NCBI RefSeq assembly: GCF_958979055.1
Contig: NC_084889.1
Span: 30,632,761-30,696,760 of the forward strand
From: Alnus glutinosa
Taxonomy: Eukaryota > Streptophyta > Magnoliopsida > Fagales > Betulaceae
Direction: 5' to 3'
DNA length: 64,000 nucleotides
The notes below the pieces were generated by a model that did no database searches, was not told the DNA's origin, and saw nothing but the letters and a program-made list of their open reading frames with translations. Each line of letters opens with the position of its first letter. Position 1 is the first letter of the stretch. Made by a program: the position numbers and the translations under genes. Shown here one piece after another: positions 44,895 to 55,442 of this stretch.

Positions 44895-45400
44895 AATTAA
44901 TGAAAGCTTTCTAGAGTCATCGGTGGTGGCTGAGGGAAACAGATCCTCTCTAGTTCAAATGAACCGGAGAGTATCCAGTTCCTTATAGCCTAAGAGTATT
45001 TTTATCTTTTCACATTTTTTTGGACAAAAATGCCCTTACACTTTAAGGAATTAGATATTCTCCGGTTGAAATGAATTAGAGAGGATCCTAATACGTGGCT
45101 GAGACACGCCAAACAGGGACGGAATCTGGATTTTTCTATCTTGAGGGGCTAAAGTATAAATGATGAATCAAATTTATTATCAGTAAAGGTCAAACCTAGT
45201 TTTTAACCGTAAAAGTACATAGATATTTAAATTAATAAAAAAACTTTAAAAGAAAATTTAAAAACCAAGGGGAGCCATTGCCCCCTTAGTCTATACATGG
45301 GTTTGTCACTAACTGCTAATACTAAATTTGATGTTTTTAAAACCACATCAATTTTGAAATTACATAAAAAGGACATCTAACATTACTAATCTCAAAACTC
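44895..45400. repeat. Repeat family R, copy 3
   Basis: GAAAGCTTTCTAGAGTCATC, then, after the MITE, GAGACACGCCAAACAGGGAC, TTTCTATCTTGAGGGG and ACATGGGTTTGTCACTAA, matching copies 1 and 2. Confidence 0.7.
44935..45094. mobile_element. MULE-type MITE, 160 bp, with 9-bp target duplication
   Basis: GTGGCTGAG flanks it exactly (44926-44934 and 45095-45103). Inner ends are inverted repeats of about 34 bp: GATCCTCTCTAGTTCAAATG against GATCCTCTCTAATTCATTTC, both continuing AACCGGAGA. Copy 2 of repeat family R (GGTGGTGGCTAAGACACGCC) is the empty site. Confidence 0.85.
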
Positions 45401-45509
45401 TTTGCCAAAGAGAAAAAAAAAGAAAGTATTTTTTACGAGAAAAAAACTGAATTTGATCATGTGAAGAAACAAGTTTTACTTCAAAGAATATTTTTCAGCT
45501 ATAAAAGTT

Positions 45510-46250
45510 ATCAATTAATTCAAGTCAGTTTTACAATATAATTTGATAATTAGACTGTAAAACTAATTTTTTAAAAAATTAACAGTTAGTTTTTAGCATT
45601 TTTTACTATCACATTATTAATATAACAATTTAATAAAATACATCAAGAAGGGGAAAAACCCCTTGTGCAAGTAAAAGTATCACTGACATTTCTGATTGCT
45701 TCGATTGTAGCAAAAGGAATCATCTCATCTCCTGTTTCTTTCGCATCAAACCCATTTATTTTTTTTCCACTATTTTTTTTTCTTTTCTGATTCTCGGGAC
45801 GAGTTTGTCTATATATTAGTCATCCATAGTCTCTTTAGGTTGGTTACCTTAAAATCTCAAACCTGAATCCCCAGTATTTGAAAAACATGAAGCCAAAACC
45901 ATTGAACGTCACATCGCTTTCTCGTCCTCACATGGAAGATGGGAAAATGCAATAATTCCAATAACAGCAGTGGGAGGTTTTGGGAACAGGTGTTTTTATT
46001 CTTTGAATTATGCTTTATCTGTTTTTCATGTGTTTTTCTGTTGTCATGTTGACATATCCGAGGCAATATGGGAAAATGAAATCATGTGAGCTTTGCAAAT
46101 TTGGTTAACTTAGAAAACTGAAATCCCCATATAAGTATGGAATAAGCTAAGCCGAAGTGATATTTGGCATACAATTTGGTAAAGCTTGGAATAACTGAGC
46201 TTTCATGACTGAGGTTACTTTTTGATTTGCTTAATTAATCGTATTGTTAG
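45510..46250 (+). repeat. Paralogous segment, copy 3
   Basis: The most complete copy: it matches 20.395-21.09 kb and continues with the block (CCATATAAGTATGGAATAAG, GGAATAACTGAGCTTTCATG) that lies 3' of the PPR gene at 51.79-51.93 kb. In place of the PPR gene it holds the TATA-like box and the 22-codon micro-ORF. Confidence 0.8.
45887..45955 (+). other. 22-codon micro-ORF, copy 3
   Basis: ATG to TAA, 22 residues beginning MKPKPLN and ending DGKMQ. It shares start, length and stop with copies 1 and 2. Confidence 0.4.
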
Positions 46251-46720
46251 ACGAATATTAATTTCATATAATGTCTAATGATGCACTATTAATATATTTT
46301 AGTGTAGGGAAGTCATTTTAGGGTTTTCATTCATAAAATTCTTTTTTTGCTAAACCATCGTGTGCGTGTGGTGGTGTGAAGGTGTGTTGTTTGCCGTGTG
46401 TGGTGGTCTGCGAGAAGTGTGCTGTGGTGGTGTGGTGGACCGTGTGGATGCAGTACTGTGCCGTGCGTGCCTCCTGGGCTGTGCTGTCGGTGGCCCGTAG
46501 CCGTGTGTTGTGGGTGTGCGAGGTTGGCCGTAAGTTGTGATCCGCGTGTAGCTGGTGGTGGAGAGCAGTCGCAGTGGTGTTACTGTGGTTGGGGCCGTGC
46601 AAGGAGGCCGTGAGTGGCGGCGCGAGGGGTGGCTGGCGAATTTAGGAGTTGCTTTTGTTTTTGTGAAGAGAGAAAAAAAAAGCCTATCGTTCAAACAGTA
46701 AAAATCCCTCGGTTCCTATC
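46251..46720 (+). promoter_or_regulatory. Likely promoter and first leader exon of RPC6
   Basis: A GT-rich stretch (46350-46600) is followed by TCACAA-GTAAGC at 46720-46730, a good splice donor. An acceptor TTTTGATAG at 47861 lies three bases before the RPC6 ATG, implying a 5' UTR intron of about 1.1 kb (46725-47861). Inferred from splice signals only. Confidence 0.5.
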
Positions 46721-46729
46721 ACAAGTAAG

Positions 46730-46732
<3 letters not shown>

Positions 46733-46791
<59 letters not shown>
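46733..46791. repeat. (CT)n microsatellite
   Basis: About 29 CT dinucleotides at the start of the inferred RPC6 leader intron. Confidence 0.9.
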
Positions 46792-46795
<4 letters not shown>

Positions 46796-47863
46796 GAAGT
46801 TCCAATTGGGCTTTTCATTAAGCATATAAATGGGTTCTTTAGATTTGTGTTTTGGTTGGATACTTCTGCCTGAGTGAAGGAAAGTTAAACTGAAACATTG
46901 TGAAGCTTCAATTCTAGTCTTGTTTGTCGAGTTCGTTATCAGATAATGAAACCCATTTTGATGAATAAATAATCAAAGACTCTGACTTTAATGTATGTGT
47001 TTTTCTTTTCCCATAGTTTTTCAGCAGCCAAACCGGGTACGATTGGAATTGAATTATTTTGTTTAACTCGGGGAGTGTTCTGACCTTGTTTGGCTACTGA
47101 GGAAATAATACTAACTTCGTTTCTTTTTCCTTTTTTCTCTTGAAATTTGTATTTTTGTCTGTTTGCTTGCTGAGAAACTGAGGAAAAGAAGAAAAAAGAA
47201 ATAATTGACTTCTCTTTTTTTGGGCTTCCAATTTAAATTGTGAAATTTCGGGTCAAGTAAGATGAGAAGCTATATCAATCTGCTTGTGGGCTAAGATTTT
47301 TTGTTGATAGGGAAGAATTAAGATGAGCATATCTGCTTATAGGAAATTGTATGCCCATAGGGACCTCCTGAATGAGAATTCTGAGGAGAAACTAAAACCT
47401 ATTATGAGAATTTTGACTTTCAGAAATGATTCCGTTCTTTGATTCTTTTGTTAGTTGTGATTATATCCATATACTGAGAGAAACCAACCTTGTTAAGGAA
47501 TTTGTTGCTACCTTTTATAGTGATACACATTGGATCAAATGATTGTTCTGTTATAAAGTTGATTAAAAGGGGATATGTCTCCTTGTAAATTCATTTGGGT
47601 AGTTTTTGGATAAAATTCTGAAGTAATGAACACAACACTTTTTTTTTTTTTTGTCGGGGGTGCCTGATAAATAGAAGCAAATAAAATTTTACTTTCTTCC
47701 CTATTCCTATTGTTGTAAAGCAACCCCAAATAAAGACTGTTTCTGTGATTGGTTTGGTAGTGTTAAAAAATTTGAATGTTCATATCCAACCATGCATGAA
47801 AATAAGGTTCGTATTGCTTCTATGTAAGTAACATTCTTTGTTTTGCGATTTCTTTTGATAGAA

Positions 47864-48583
47864 ATGAGCCGATTACAAGGGCCTTCATCCCTGAAGCGTA
47901 AACAACCAGAATCAAATTCATCTTCGAGGTCTTTGACAGAACATGAACGTATCCTCTATGATCTGATTAGAAGCAAACAAGACATGGCAATTTGGACAAG
48001 GGACATGAAACGGGAAACAAACCTCCCTGACAATGTGGTTACCAAATCCCTGAAGTCGCTTCAAGCTAAGAAACTGATAAAAGAGGTAGTCAACATCCAA
48101 AATAAAGGTAGAAAACACTACATAGCGGCGGAGTTTGAACCATCAAAGGAAATCACTGGTGGGACTTGGTATGTTGAGGGAAACCTTGATACTGAATTTA
48201 TAAACTTTCTGAAAAAGCACTGTGTAAAGATCATATATGAGCAGAAGGTTGCTACACTGGAGGGAATTTTGGACACAATCAGGAAGAGTAGAGCCTTCAA
48301 TGTTGAGTTCACGCCACAGCAAATTAAAGAGATCGTGAATGCTTTGGTTTTTGACAATGAGGTAACTGAGGTGGAAAGCAATGGAATGGGGGAGTTTGAT
48401 TATATTCCTGTTGGGAAAGTTTGTTATAGGTGCACAAGCAAAGGAGGCCTTAAGGGGGAACCGAAAAAAGGCGCCATGGCTTCCATTCCATGTGGAGTTT
48501 GTCCACAGATAAGTTTATGTACAGCAGATGGCATAATTTCCCCGCAGACCTGTGTCTACTTCACTAAATGGTTGGACTTCTAA
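47864..48583 (+). CDS. RPC6: DNA-directed RNA polymerase III subunit RPC6
   Basis: RPC6 (yeast Rpc34, human POLR3F/RPC39) belongs to the Pol III heterotrimer that opens promoter DNA and contacts TFIIIB for tRNA and 5S rRNA transcription in the nucleus. The intronless coding region gives 239 residues. Tandem winged-helix domains fill residues about 22-185 (ILYDLIRSKQDMAIWTRDM, LPDNVVTKSLKSLQAKKLIK, GRKHYIAAEFEPSKEITGG, WYVEGNLDTEFI). The C-terminus carries C210, C213, C219 and C230 (CX2CX5CX10C), the ligand spacing of the [4Fe-4S] cluster known in the human protein, and ends TKWLDF. I chose the ATG at 47864, three bases after a splice acceptor. It is shorter than the human protein (316), as in other plants. 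The frame is intact. Confidence 0.93.
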   Translation: MSRLQGPSSLKRKQPESNSSSRSLTEHERILYDLIRSKQDMAIWTRDMKRETNLPDNVVTKSLKSLQAKKLIKEVVNIQNKGRKHYIAAEFEPSKEITGGTWYVEGNLDTEFINFLKKHCVKIIYEQKVATLEGILDTIRKSRAFNVEFTPQQIKEIVNALVFDNEVTEVESNGMGEFDYIPVGKVCYRCTSKGGLKGEPKKGAMASIPCGVCPQISLCTADGIISPQTCVYFTKWLDF

Positions 48584-49480
48584 TTAGATTCCTGCCAAGT
48601 TTCCGATATGGTTACATGGGGTTTCTCTCTTCCTTTTCTTATCTCTTTTCATTCCCCATATAGGGTTTCTTTCTTTCTTTTCTTATCTCTTTTCGTTGGG
48701 GGCAGTTTTAGTGCCTCAATTTTATTTATTTTGAGTTTTGTTTTCTAGCTTCTTGAATCTCTTTTTGGTTGTTACTGCTGCTTGGGATATACAGAATTGA
48801 ATAAGCAAATGTTGAGCTCCTCAAGAATGAGTTGATACTTTTTGGTTGTTACTTCTGTCAGACTGTCTATAAAACTCATCCATAGTCTCTTTAGGTTGGG
48901 TACCTCAATTTTAAAAAAGCAAACCTATAATTTTAAAGGTTAAATTGCGATTTTGTCAAACGTTTAACTACGTTTTTAAAATTTGCTTTTTTAAATCGCA
49001 CTTTTTGAAATCACAAACTTAAACGGATCATTAACTATTTATTAAGTTACATGAGTTAAGTTGTTATCTTATTTGAATAAATTTAAATTTTTGCATAAAA
49101 AGTATGAGTTTTAAACGGTATATTTCATTTTTACGGTGAAATAGTATGTTTAATTAGCCATGGATTCTGATTATGAGAATGAAAGGATGAAAGGTAGTGC
49201 CTTTAATATTTTTTAAAAGCAATGTACAGGGCTAAAAGGGATGGAAATGTTTGTGCATGGTATATGATATTTGTATATACGGGCTTTTGAGATCATTAGA
49301 GGTCTTGCTTGTACACGAGATTAAGATTTTTTAAAGGATTTTTAGTATTAATTCAAATGATAAAGCATCGATTGATCGATCCTCGTCCTCGGTCAATTGA
49401 TGCAAACAGAGAAATGGCAAAAAAATAAAATAAAATAAAATAAAATTCAGAACCAAATAAGAAAACAAAAAAACCATATG
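48584..49480. other. RPC6 3' flank and paralogous spacer
   Basis: After the RPC6 stop come a probable 3' UTR with a duplicated TTTCTTATCTCTTTTC piece, the TATA-like/CCATAGTCTCTTTAGGTTGG block of the paralogous family (48862-48898), a decayed inverted-repeat MITE at about 48905-49040 and the block shared with 17.84-18.06 kb. Confidence 0.5.
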
Positions 49481-49859
49481 ATTTTACTATTCAGGTTTCA
49501 CTGTTCATTTGTTATTATATTTAGAATTATGGCCGAGAAGGAACCTTCAATAGTTGATATTTCTGTTTCAGTAATTAATTTATGGGGCATCTTTCCTGCG
49601 AATATAAAAAGAACAGCGCGCTCCAAAATTAAAAACCTTCCTACCCTCTTTCAACAATCTTTTCAAATCTCCGTTGTGCAAGTAGAAGTAAATATATATC
49701 ACGGAATCACTGACATTTCTGATTGCTTCGATTGTAGCAAAAGGATGCGTCTCATCTGATCTACAATTGTACCTTGCTCTCCATGTCCGGCTTCTTTGCT
49801 ATGCTTTCTCAGCTCAGGCGATCCGCAGGCAGTTGTTTTGTATCAGACGAAATGGGAAG

Positions 49860-51458
49860 ATGAAAAACGCCAGACTACCGACAATCAGACCATCAGTGTT
49901 ATCGTCACCCCAGAATCACAAATTTCCGGTTACACCAAACCAAACTTTCCCGCCAACACAAGAGACTCTCTCTCACCCAACTGCCGCCGCTCTCTCCTCT
50001 GCTCTGCAGCACTACATCAACTCAGATAACCCTTCCCATGGCCAAAAGATACATTCCCATATTCTCAAAACTGGGTTCAGGCCCAGTACCAATATCTCCA
50101 TCAAACTCATTATATTGTTCTTGAAATGCCGTTGTCTGAAATATGCACGCCAGGCGTTTGATGAATTATCTCAAAAAACTCTTTCTGCTTATAATTATTT
50201 GATTGGTGGGTACCTCAAACATGGGCAGGTTGAAGAATCACTTAGTTTGGTTCGTAGACTGGTTTTGTCTGGTGAAAAGCCTGATGGGTTTACGTTTTCT
50301 AAGATTTTAAAGGCGTCAACTTGTGGTTGTAATGTGCCTTTGCCAAGTAGTTTAGGAAGACTGGTACATGCCCAGATACTGAAATCTGATATTGAACCGG
50401 ATGATGTTCTTTATACGGCACTTGTTGACTCGTATATTAAGAATGGGAAGGTTGGTTATGCAAGGACTGTCTTTGATATGATGTTGGAAAAGAATGTGAT
50501 ATGCTCAACGTCCATGATTTCTGGGTACATGAATCAAGGCTCTGTTGATGATGCTGGAGATATATTCAGGAGGACAGTGGAAAAAGATGTCGTGGTATAT
50601 AATGCGATGATTGAAGGTTACAGCAAATCAATTAAATATGCTAGGAGATCACTTGAGGTTTATGTTGACATGCAACGATCAAACTTTCGGCCTAGTATCT
50701 CTACATTTGCTAGTCTGATTGGGGCTTGCTCTGTGTTGACCACATTTGAAATTGGCCAACAAGTCCAAAGTCAACTTATGAAGACTGAATATTTCACTGA
50801 CATTAGGCTGGGAAGTGCTCTGGTAGATATGTACTCTAAATGTGGACGAATAGAGGATGCAAGAAGAGTTTTCGACCGCATGCCTGAAAAGAATGTATTT
50901 TCATGGACTTCCATGATTGATGGATATGGGAAGAATGGATATCCAGGTGAAGCACTTGAGCTCTTTAGCAAGATGAAAAAGGAATACCACATTGAACCTA
51001 ATTATGTTACATTCCTTGGAGCTCTATCAGCTTGTGGACATGCTGGGCTTGTTGAGAAGGGCCAGGAAATCTTTGAGAGTATGGAGAGAGATTACTCAAT
51101 GAAACCAAAAATGGAGCATTATGCTTGCATGGTTGATCTCTTAGGTCGTGCAGGGAGTTTAAAGCAGGCATGGGAGTTTGTAATAGGGATGCCCGAGAAG
51201 CCCAATTCTGATGTTTGGGCAGCTCTGCTTAGTTCTTGTAGGCTGCATGGTGATGTTGAGGTTGCAAGCATAGCTGCCAATGAACTTTTTAAGTTGAACG
51301 CTAATGATCGGCCTGGCGCATATGTTGCACTATCCAATACTTTGGCAGCTGCTGGGAAATGGGACGGTGTAAGTGAACTTAGGGAGATAATGAAGGCAAA
51401 AGGGATATCCAAACATACTGGCTGCAGTTGGGTTGAGTCTGATAGTGCTTTATTATAA
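49860..51458 (+). CDS. Pentatricopeptide repeat protein, PLS class, E subgroup
   Basis: A single-exon gene of 532 residues from the ATG at 49860; in-frame sequence before it lacks an ATG. PPR proteins bind organelle RNA one base per repeat and guide editing, splicing or stability. Repeats are easy to see from about residue 75 on: SAYNYLIGGYLKHGQVEESL, LYTALVDSYIKNGKVGYAR, CSTSMISGYMNQGSVDDAG, FSWTSMIDGYGKNGYPGEAL and NYVTFLGALSACGHAGLVEK. The C-terminus is an E-type extension (DVWAALLSSCRLHGDVE, PGAYVALSNTLAAAGKWD) and there is no DYW deaminase end. The N-terminus is basic and Ser/Pro-rich, as for an organelle targeting peptide. From memory it most resembles Arabidopsis At1g28690, annotated mitochondrial. 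Its flanks, but not the gene, are repeated elsewhere in the window. Confidence 0.93.
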   Translation: MKNARLPTIRPSVLSSPQNHKFPVTPNQTFPPTQETLSHPTAAALSSALQHYINSDNPSHGQKIHSHILKTGFRPSTNISIKLIILFLKCRCLKYARQAFDELSQKTLSAYNYLIGGYLKHGQVEESLSLVRRLVLSGEKPDGFTFSKILKASTCGCNVPLPSSLGRLVHAQILKSDIEPDDVLYTALVDSYIKNGKVGYARTVFDMMLEKNVICSTSMISGYMNQGSVDDAGDIFRRTVEKDVVVYNAMIEGYSKSIKYARRSLEVYVDMQRSNFRPSISTFASLIGACSVLTTFEIGQQVQSQLMKTEYFTDIRLGSALVDMYSKCGRIEDARRVFDRMPEKNVFSWTSMIDGYGKNGYPGEALELFSKMKKEYHIEPNYVTFLGALSACGHAGLVEKGQEIFESMERDYSMKPKMEHYACMVDLLGRAGSLKQAWEFVIGMPEKPNSDVWAALLSSCRLHGDVEVASIAANELFKLNANDRPGAYVALSNTLAAAGKWDGVSELREIMKAKGISKHTGCSWVESDSALL

Positions 51459-51699
51459 GTTTTCATGTTGAGCCGAAGATATAAACCTAAACTGACATTT
51501 TTTTATGAGGGAGATAATTCAGATTCACATAAGCCATCTCTTAGATCAAGTCATTCTTTTTAAGGATTTTCAAGTATTGTTGTGTTTCAATAAGCTTATT
51601 TAGCTCTGAAATTATATAATGCAATTTTCTTCAAAGCAACTGGCTACACTGAATGAACACTCATTCTCCCTTGTCGAAAAAAAAAATATTCTATGGTCT

Positions 51700-51930
51700 C
51701 GGAGGTAGTATGAACTATGAAAGAATGAAATCAATACAAAATTTTGCATGTGAGCTTTGCAAATTTGGTTTACTTAGAAAACTGAAATCCCCATATAAGT
51801 ATGGAATAAGTTATACCGAGGTGATATTTGCCATACAATTTGGTTAAGCTTGGAATAACTGAGCTTTCATGACTGAGTTTACTTTTTAATTTGCTTAATT
51901 AATCGTATTGTTGGACGGATATTTATTTCA
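51700..51930 (+). repeat. Paralogous block 3' of the PPR gene
   Basis: GTGAGCTTTGCAAATTTGGT, CCATATAAGTATGGAATAAG and GGAATAACTGAGCTTTCATG match 46.08-46.25 kb; the first block also matches 21.04-21.08 kb. Confidence 0.8.
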
Positions 51931-52650
51931 TATTATGTCTAACAATGCCCTATTCATATTTTTTACATTAGTTCCCTTGAATCCATTCAGTTTGCACATT
52001 GGCGATATTTACTGTTTTAGTTGATACTACAAAATAATTTAGGTTTTTGAGTTGTTTTTTTGTTAGTGTCGATTGAACAAAACGACACTTACCAACGTCG
52101 TTTTAGTTTAAAACGACGTAACTCATGATAGTAATGGCGACATAATTTTTTTTTTTTTTTTTTTCAGAGTAGCAATTCTATCAGCTTATTCTCAACTAGA
52201 ATATGAAGAAAGGTGATATATTTCAATAGTTCAAAAAACTCACATACTATGTCTAAAAGGTAAATGTAAGCATTAAAGAAAAAAATGAAGCTAGGTGGCA
52301 AACACCTAAAGATGACCAAAATATGCAAAATTTGAAAACAATGATTGAGATATTGGTTGGCTTAGCGTGGATGAGCATGAGCTAGGGAATTAATAATCCG
52401 CCTTTTCCCACTAAACCAAACTTCACATCATATAACATTTTCCAATCTCACTTCATCCAAATGGACAACAAGATTGTCAAAAGACAAAACTATGACTTTA
52501 GGAGGCAACTTATAATGATGCCAATCTTCTAAAAGATGGCTTGGGGAAGAAGGTATAACATAGAAAATATCATAGAGAAAGGAAACTGGAAACATGGTGA
52601 GTTACCCCTTTTTGGGCTTCAAAAAGCTTACATATTTTTCTGAGTTTCGA
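51931..52650. other. Intergenic, no supported gene
   Basis: AT-rich. A small hairpin built on AACGACGT/ACGTCGTTTT occurs at about 52090-52125; nothing else stands out. Confidence 0.35.
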
Positions 52651-52659
52651 TACACAGAT

Positions 52660-52985
52660 TCTTTTATGTCACTCGACCTTCTTTTGGGTCATGTCTGTAT
52701 TTACTTCTTTGACAATCATATCTTTCCTTATACCTTTTACCGACGTCGATCGTTTTTCTTCTTCCTCCTCTAATCCTTCCTACTACTTTCACATTAATAT
52801 AATTACTCTTTCTTACTAATGCATTCGTGTCTTAGTTGTACAAGTCCAAAACATCTTAAATGTCCCTAGTTTTATTTTCAATTAGTGCCATCCCCACCTT
52901 CTCATGGTGATTTCATTCTTTATCCTATCTTTACTAGCGTTGTAACATATCCATCTTGATATCTTTATCCTTGCTAGACCCGAGA
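52660..52985 (-). pseudogene. RTE/LINE-type reverse transcriptase C-terminus, decayed
   Basis: Read on the minus strand with several stops and frame changes: KVGMALIENKTRDI, NALVRKSNYINV and GRIRGGRRKTIDV. These match the end of the plant RTE-like LINE polyprotein (the consensus RKDRIRNE..., KMRETRLRWFGHV and RGRGRPKKTW blocks). The rest of the element is missing. Confidence 0.5.
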
Positions 52986-53345
52986 GCTCCTATTTGATGC
53001 AGTGTCCGAATAGTAAACTACGGGCTGCGAACAGTGAAGACAACAAGCAACCGTTCGGACGCTAAGGCTCTGCCGTCCGGACGTGCTATTGAAGACTTCT
53101 GAAGAAAAGCCTGTTATTTGAAGTAGGTTGCTGCTTGACGTCCGGACGTCCTTTGTCCTAGCCCGGACGCCGCCTAGGGAAATCCAAATTTGTGTCAATT
53201 AGGTTTTTCAAAACCTATTTAAAGGGGTTTTTAGGCTTTTGTTTTGTAAGAATTCAATACTAAATTCATTGTGCTAAGAGAGGGTTTTAAGGTAGAGATT
53301 GTGAGATCGGCTAACTATCTTAAAGTTTTATTTGTGTGATTTGAC
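52978..53345. repeat. LTR-like fragment
   Basis: Contains repeated TCCGGACG motifs, a CTATTTAAAGG TATA-like box and a downstream GTAAGAATTCAATAC block, an LTR-like arrangement. No boundaries or partner copy were found. Confidence 0.3.
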
Positions 53346-53383
53346 CAATCCATTGAAGTCTAGTTTAGAAAAGAGCCCTAAAT

Positions 53384-53512
53384 TGATGCCACCCAAATTG
53401 ATGCACGTGTGACCGTTTAGAATGATGTGCCTTACCAAGGTAGAAAGTCAAGCACCACACAGAATGTCATGTGCATTGCAGACCTAGACCTTTGCTTCAC
53501 GTATCTTAGACT
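53384..53512 (+). pseudogene. PIF/Harbinger transposase fragment (DDE core)
   Basis: The plus strand reads DATQIDARVTV, stop, NDVPYQGRKSSTTQNVM and ADLDLCFTYL, matching the Harbinger transposase between the first catalytic Asp and the FTYV block. One stop is present and the rest is absent. The sequence differs from the 21.3-22.6 kb copy, so it comes from another family member. Confidence 0.65.
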
Positions 53513-53520
53513 CGGTTTAT

Positions 53521-54466
53521 AATACTTATGCTATGTTGGAGACTAGTCTTTTGACCATAATATTTGGAGACTTTATCTATGTTATGATATTTTAATCTTG
53601 CTCTAGTTGTTCATATCGTGATTGTGGATTTTAATTGCTATCTTTGTGTTATAAGCGAAAGTCTTCCGCTGCAAATTTTCTTTGGAGATGATTAGATCTC
53701 TGTGGTCTTTTTTTTTTTTAGACTAAGACTGGGAGGCGAACTATGAAGTTGACTACCATTTAGTTAATTTTATCACAGCGTTACATGAATGACAAATACA
53801 AGGATTGAGCTCAAACTTTTGTTATGATATCATGTTAAATCACAACTCGCCCAATAATTTACGGTTCTAATTCATGACTTTTATTCTGATATTATATTAA
53901 ATTATCTCTTTTCCAAAATACTTAAGCGAATAAGAAAAATTAAGTTTAATTATTTAATTTATATTCTAATTAATGCCGTCAACTTAATAGGCATGCACCA
54001 TGCTAATAATACATGGTTTAACATATTTATGCATATTCAATCCCAATGACAGATAGCAGATAGGTCATGCTGCCTACTAAACAATGCCTTTACACTTCAG
54101 AAAGCAGATGGCGGTGCAAATTAAAACATGGAATTAAACCACTAATGCGTAAATTCAATTGGAAACCTGAGCTGCGTTACCGAGATCTCCTTGGTCCTAG
54201 TGAAACAGCCACGTACGTGGGATATGTTCTGGAACAAAATGAACGGCAGAGATATGTTCCGTACACACACCGAATGCACTTGCAAAAGTGGTCTCTTACC
54301 TTTCAACCCCATTAAAAGAATCAGAACCAAGAATCCGTTAAACAAATATTTTCTCGAGACCGTGGCATTGGGATTACTTTTATCCGAGTGGGAAAGGTTG
54401 TATTCGGTAAGACAATTTATTTGGGTCCGGATGAATAGACATCCAACAAAATAGTTAATAATTGGT
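53521..54466. other. Intergenic, no supported gene
   Basis: Overlapping plus-strand frames at 54067-54454 are open but match no family; no other signal. Confidence 0.3.
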
Positions 54467-54469
54467 TTA

Positions 54470-54960
54470 GAGCATTCCTAGTAGCCTCATCAAATTTTAC
54501 TCACCAAAATAATTAAAATTTACTTTTTTCTATTCTGATAAGCCACTTTATTAAAATTCCCCCAGCAGCCTCACCATTTTAACTAGTCAATATTCACTAT
54601 TCCATTTAAATAATAATTTTTTCATATTTCTTTATTTTTTCTCTATATAATATTTTTATAAAAAATCATTTATATCCATGAAATAAGGACATTATCGTGT
54701 GAGAGATGGGAGATGAGAGAAGAAAATGAGAGAAAAAATGAAAAAAAGTGTGCTAATCATGTGAGAGAGAAATGTGAAACAAAATTTGGTGAGTGGGTTG
54801 TTGAGTGAAAATGTCTGGTCTAATTTGACTAGTAATTTCAGTCATCAAATTTTTTTGGTTAAAATGGTGAGGCTGCTGGGAGTGGTTTTTAAGAGTTTTC
54901 ATCAAATTGGCTCACCAAAATAGCTAAAAAACTAATTTGGTGAGGCTACTAAAAATGCTC
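54470..54960. mobile_element. Tourist-type (Harbinger) MITE, 491 bp, copy 1
   Basis: Ends are GAGCATTCCTAGTAGCCTCA and, in reverse complement, GAGCATTTTTAGTAGCCTCA, flanked by TTA on both sides (54467-54469, 54961-54963), the target site of Tourist elements. A second nested inverted repeat (CAGCAGCCTCACCATTTTAA) lies inside each end. Confidence 0.85.
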
Positions 54961-55393
54961 TTAGGTGTGTGATTTTTAAAAAAATCATAAATATTGAGAA
55001 TAGGGACAGATTTAGGTGGCCGGCATAGGCAAGGGCCCCCTCAACTTAAAAAAAAAAATTAAAAATTAAAAATTTCAGGTAAGAAATAAAAGTTTAGCTT
55101 ACTTGCCCTTTCTAACAATTTTTTTTTGGCTATTGACTCCCTGCCCATAAGAATTTATGGCTCTGTAATTGACCGAGACAAATTGTTTTTTAAAATTATG
55201 TTTGGATGGTTAAAAAATCTAAAGACAAAATTAGAAAAAGTTAGATAAATCTGAGTAGAATTTGATATTTAAAAACAGTATTTGAAATTTTTTTTTCACC
55301 CAAACATACCATAAATGGTTCATAATAATCAAATTGAATTATTATGAGTCAAATAGGCATAATAAAGTTTTTCTTTCTAGTGTGACGAATAAT
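54961..55393. other. Spacer with short low-complexity runs
   Basis: No gene. A fragment at about 54990-55170 (GGGCCCCCTCAACTT) resembles decayed hAT-type MITE sequence. Confidence 0.3.
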
Positions 55394-55410
55394 AAATAGG
55401 CAAAAGGCCT

Positions 55411-55411
55411 C

Positions 55412-55442
<31 letters not shown>

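Noticed and set aside
46327..46694. Minus-strand His/Thr-rich frames of 91-114 codons
   Set aside because: They are translations of a GT-rich repeat stretch in the inferred RPC6 promoter region.
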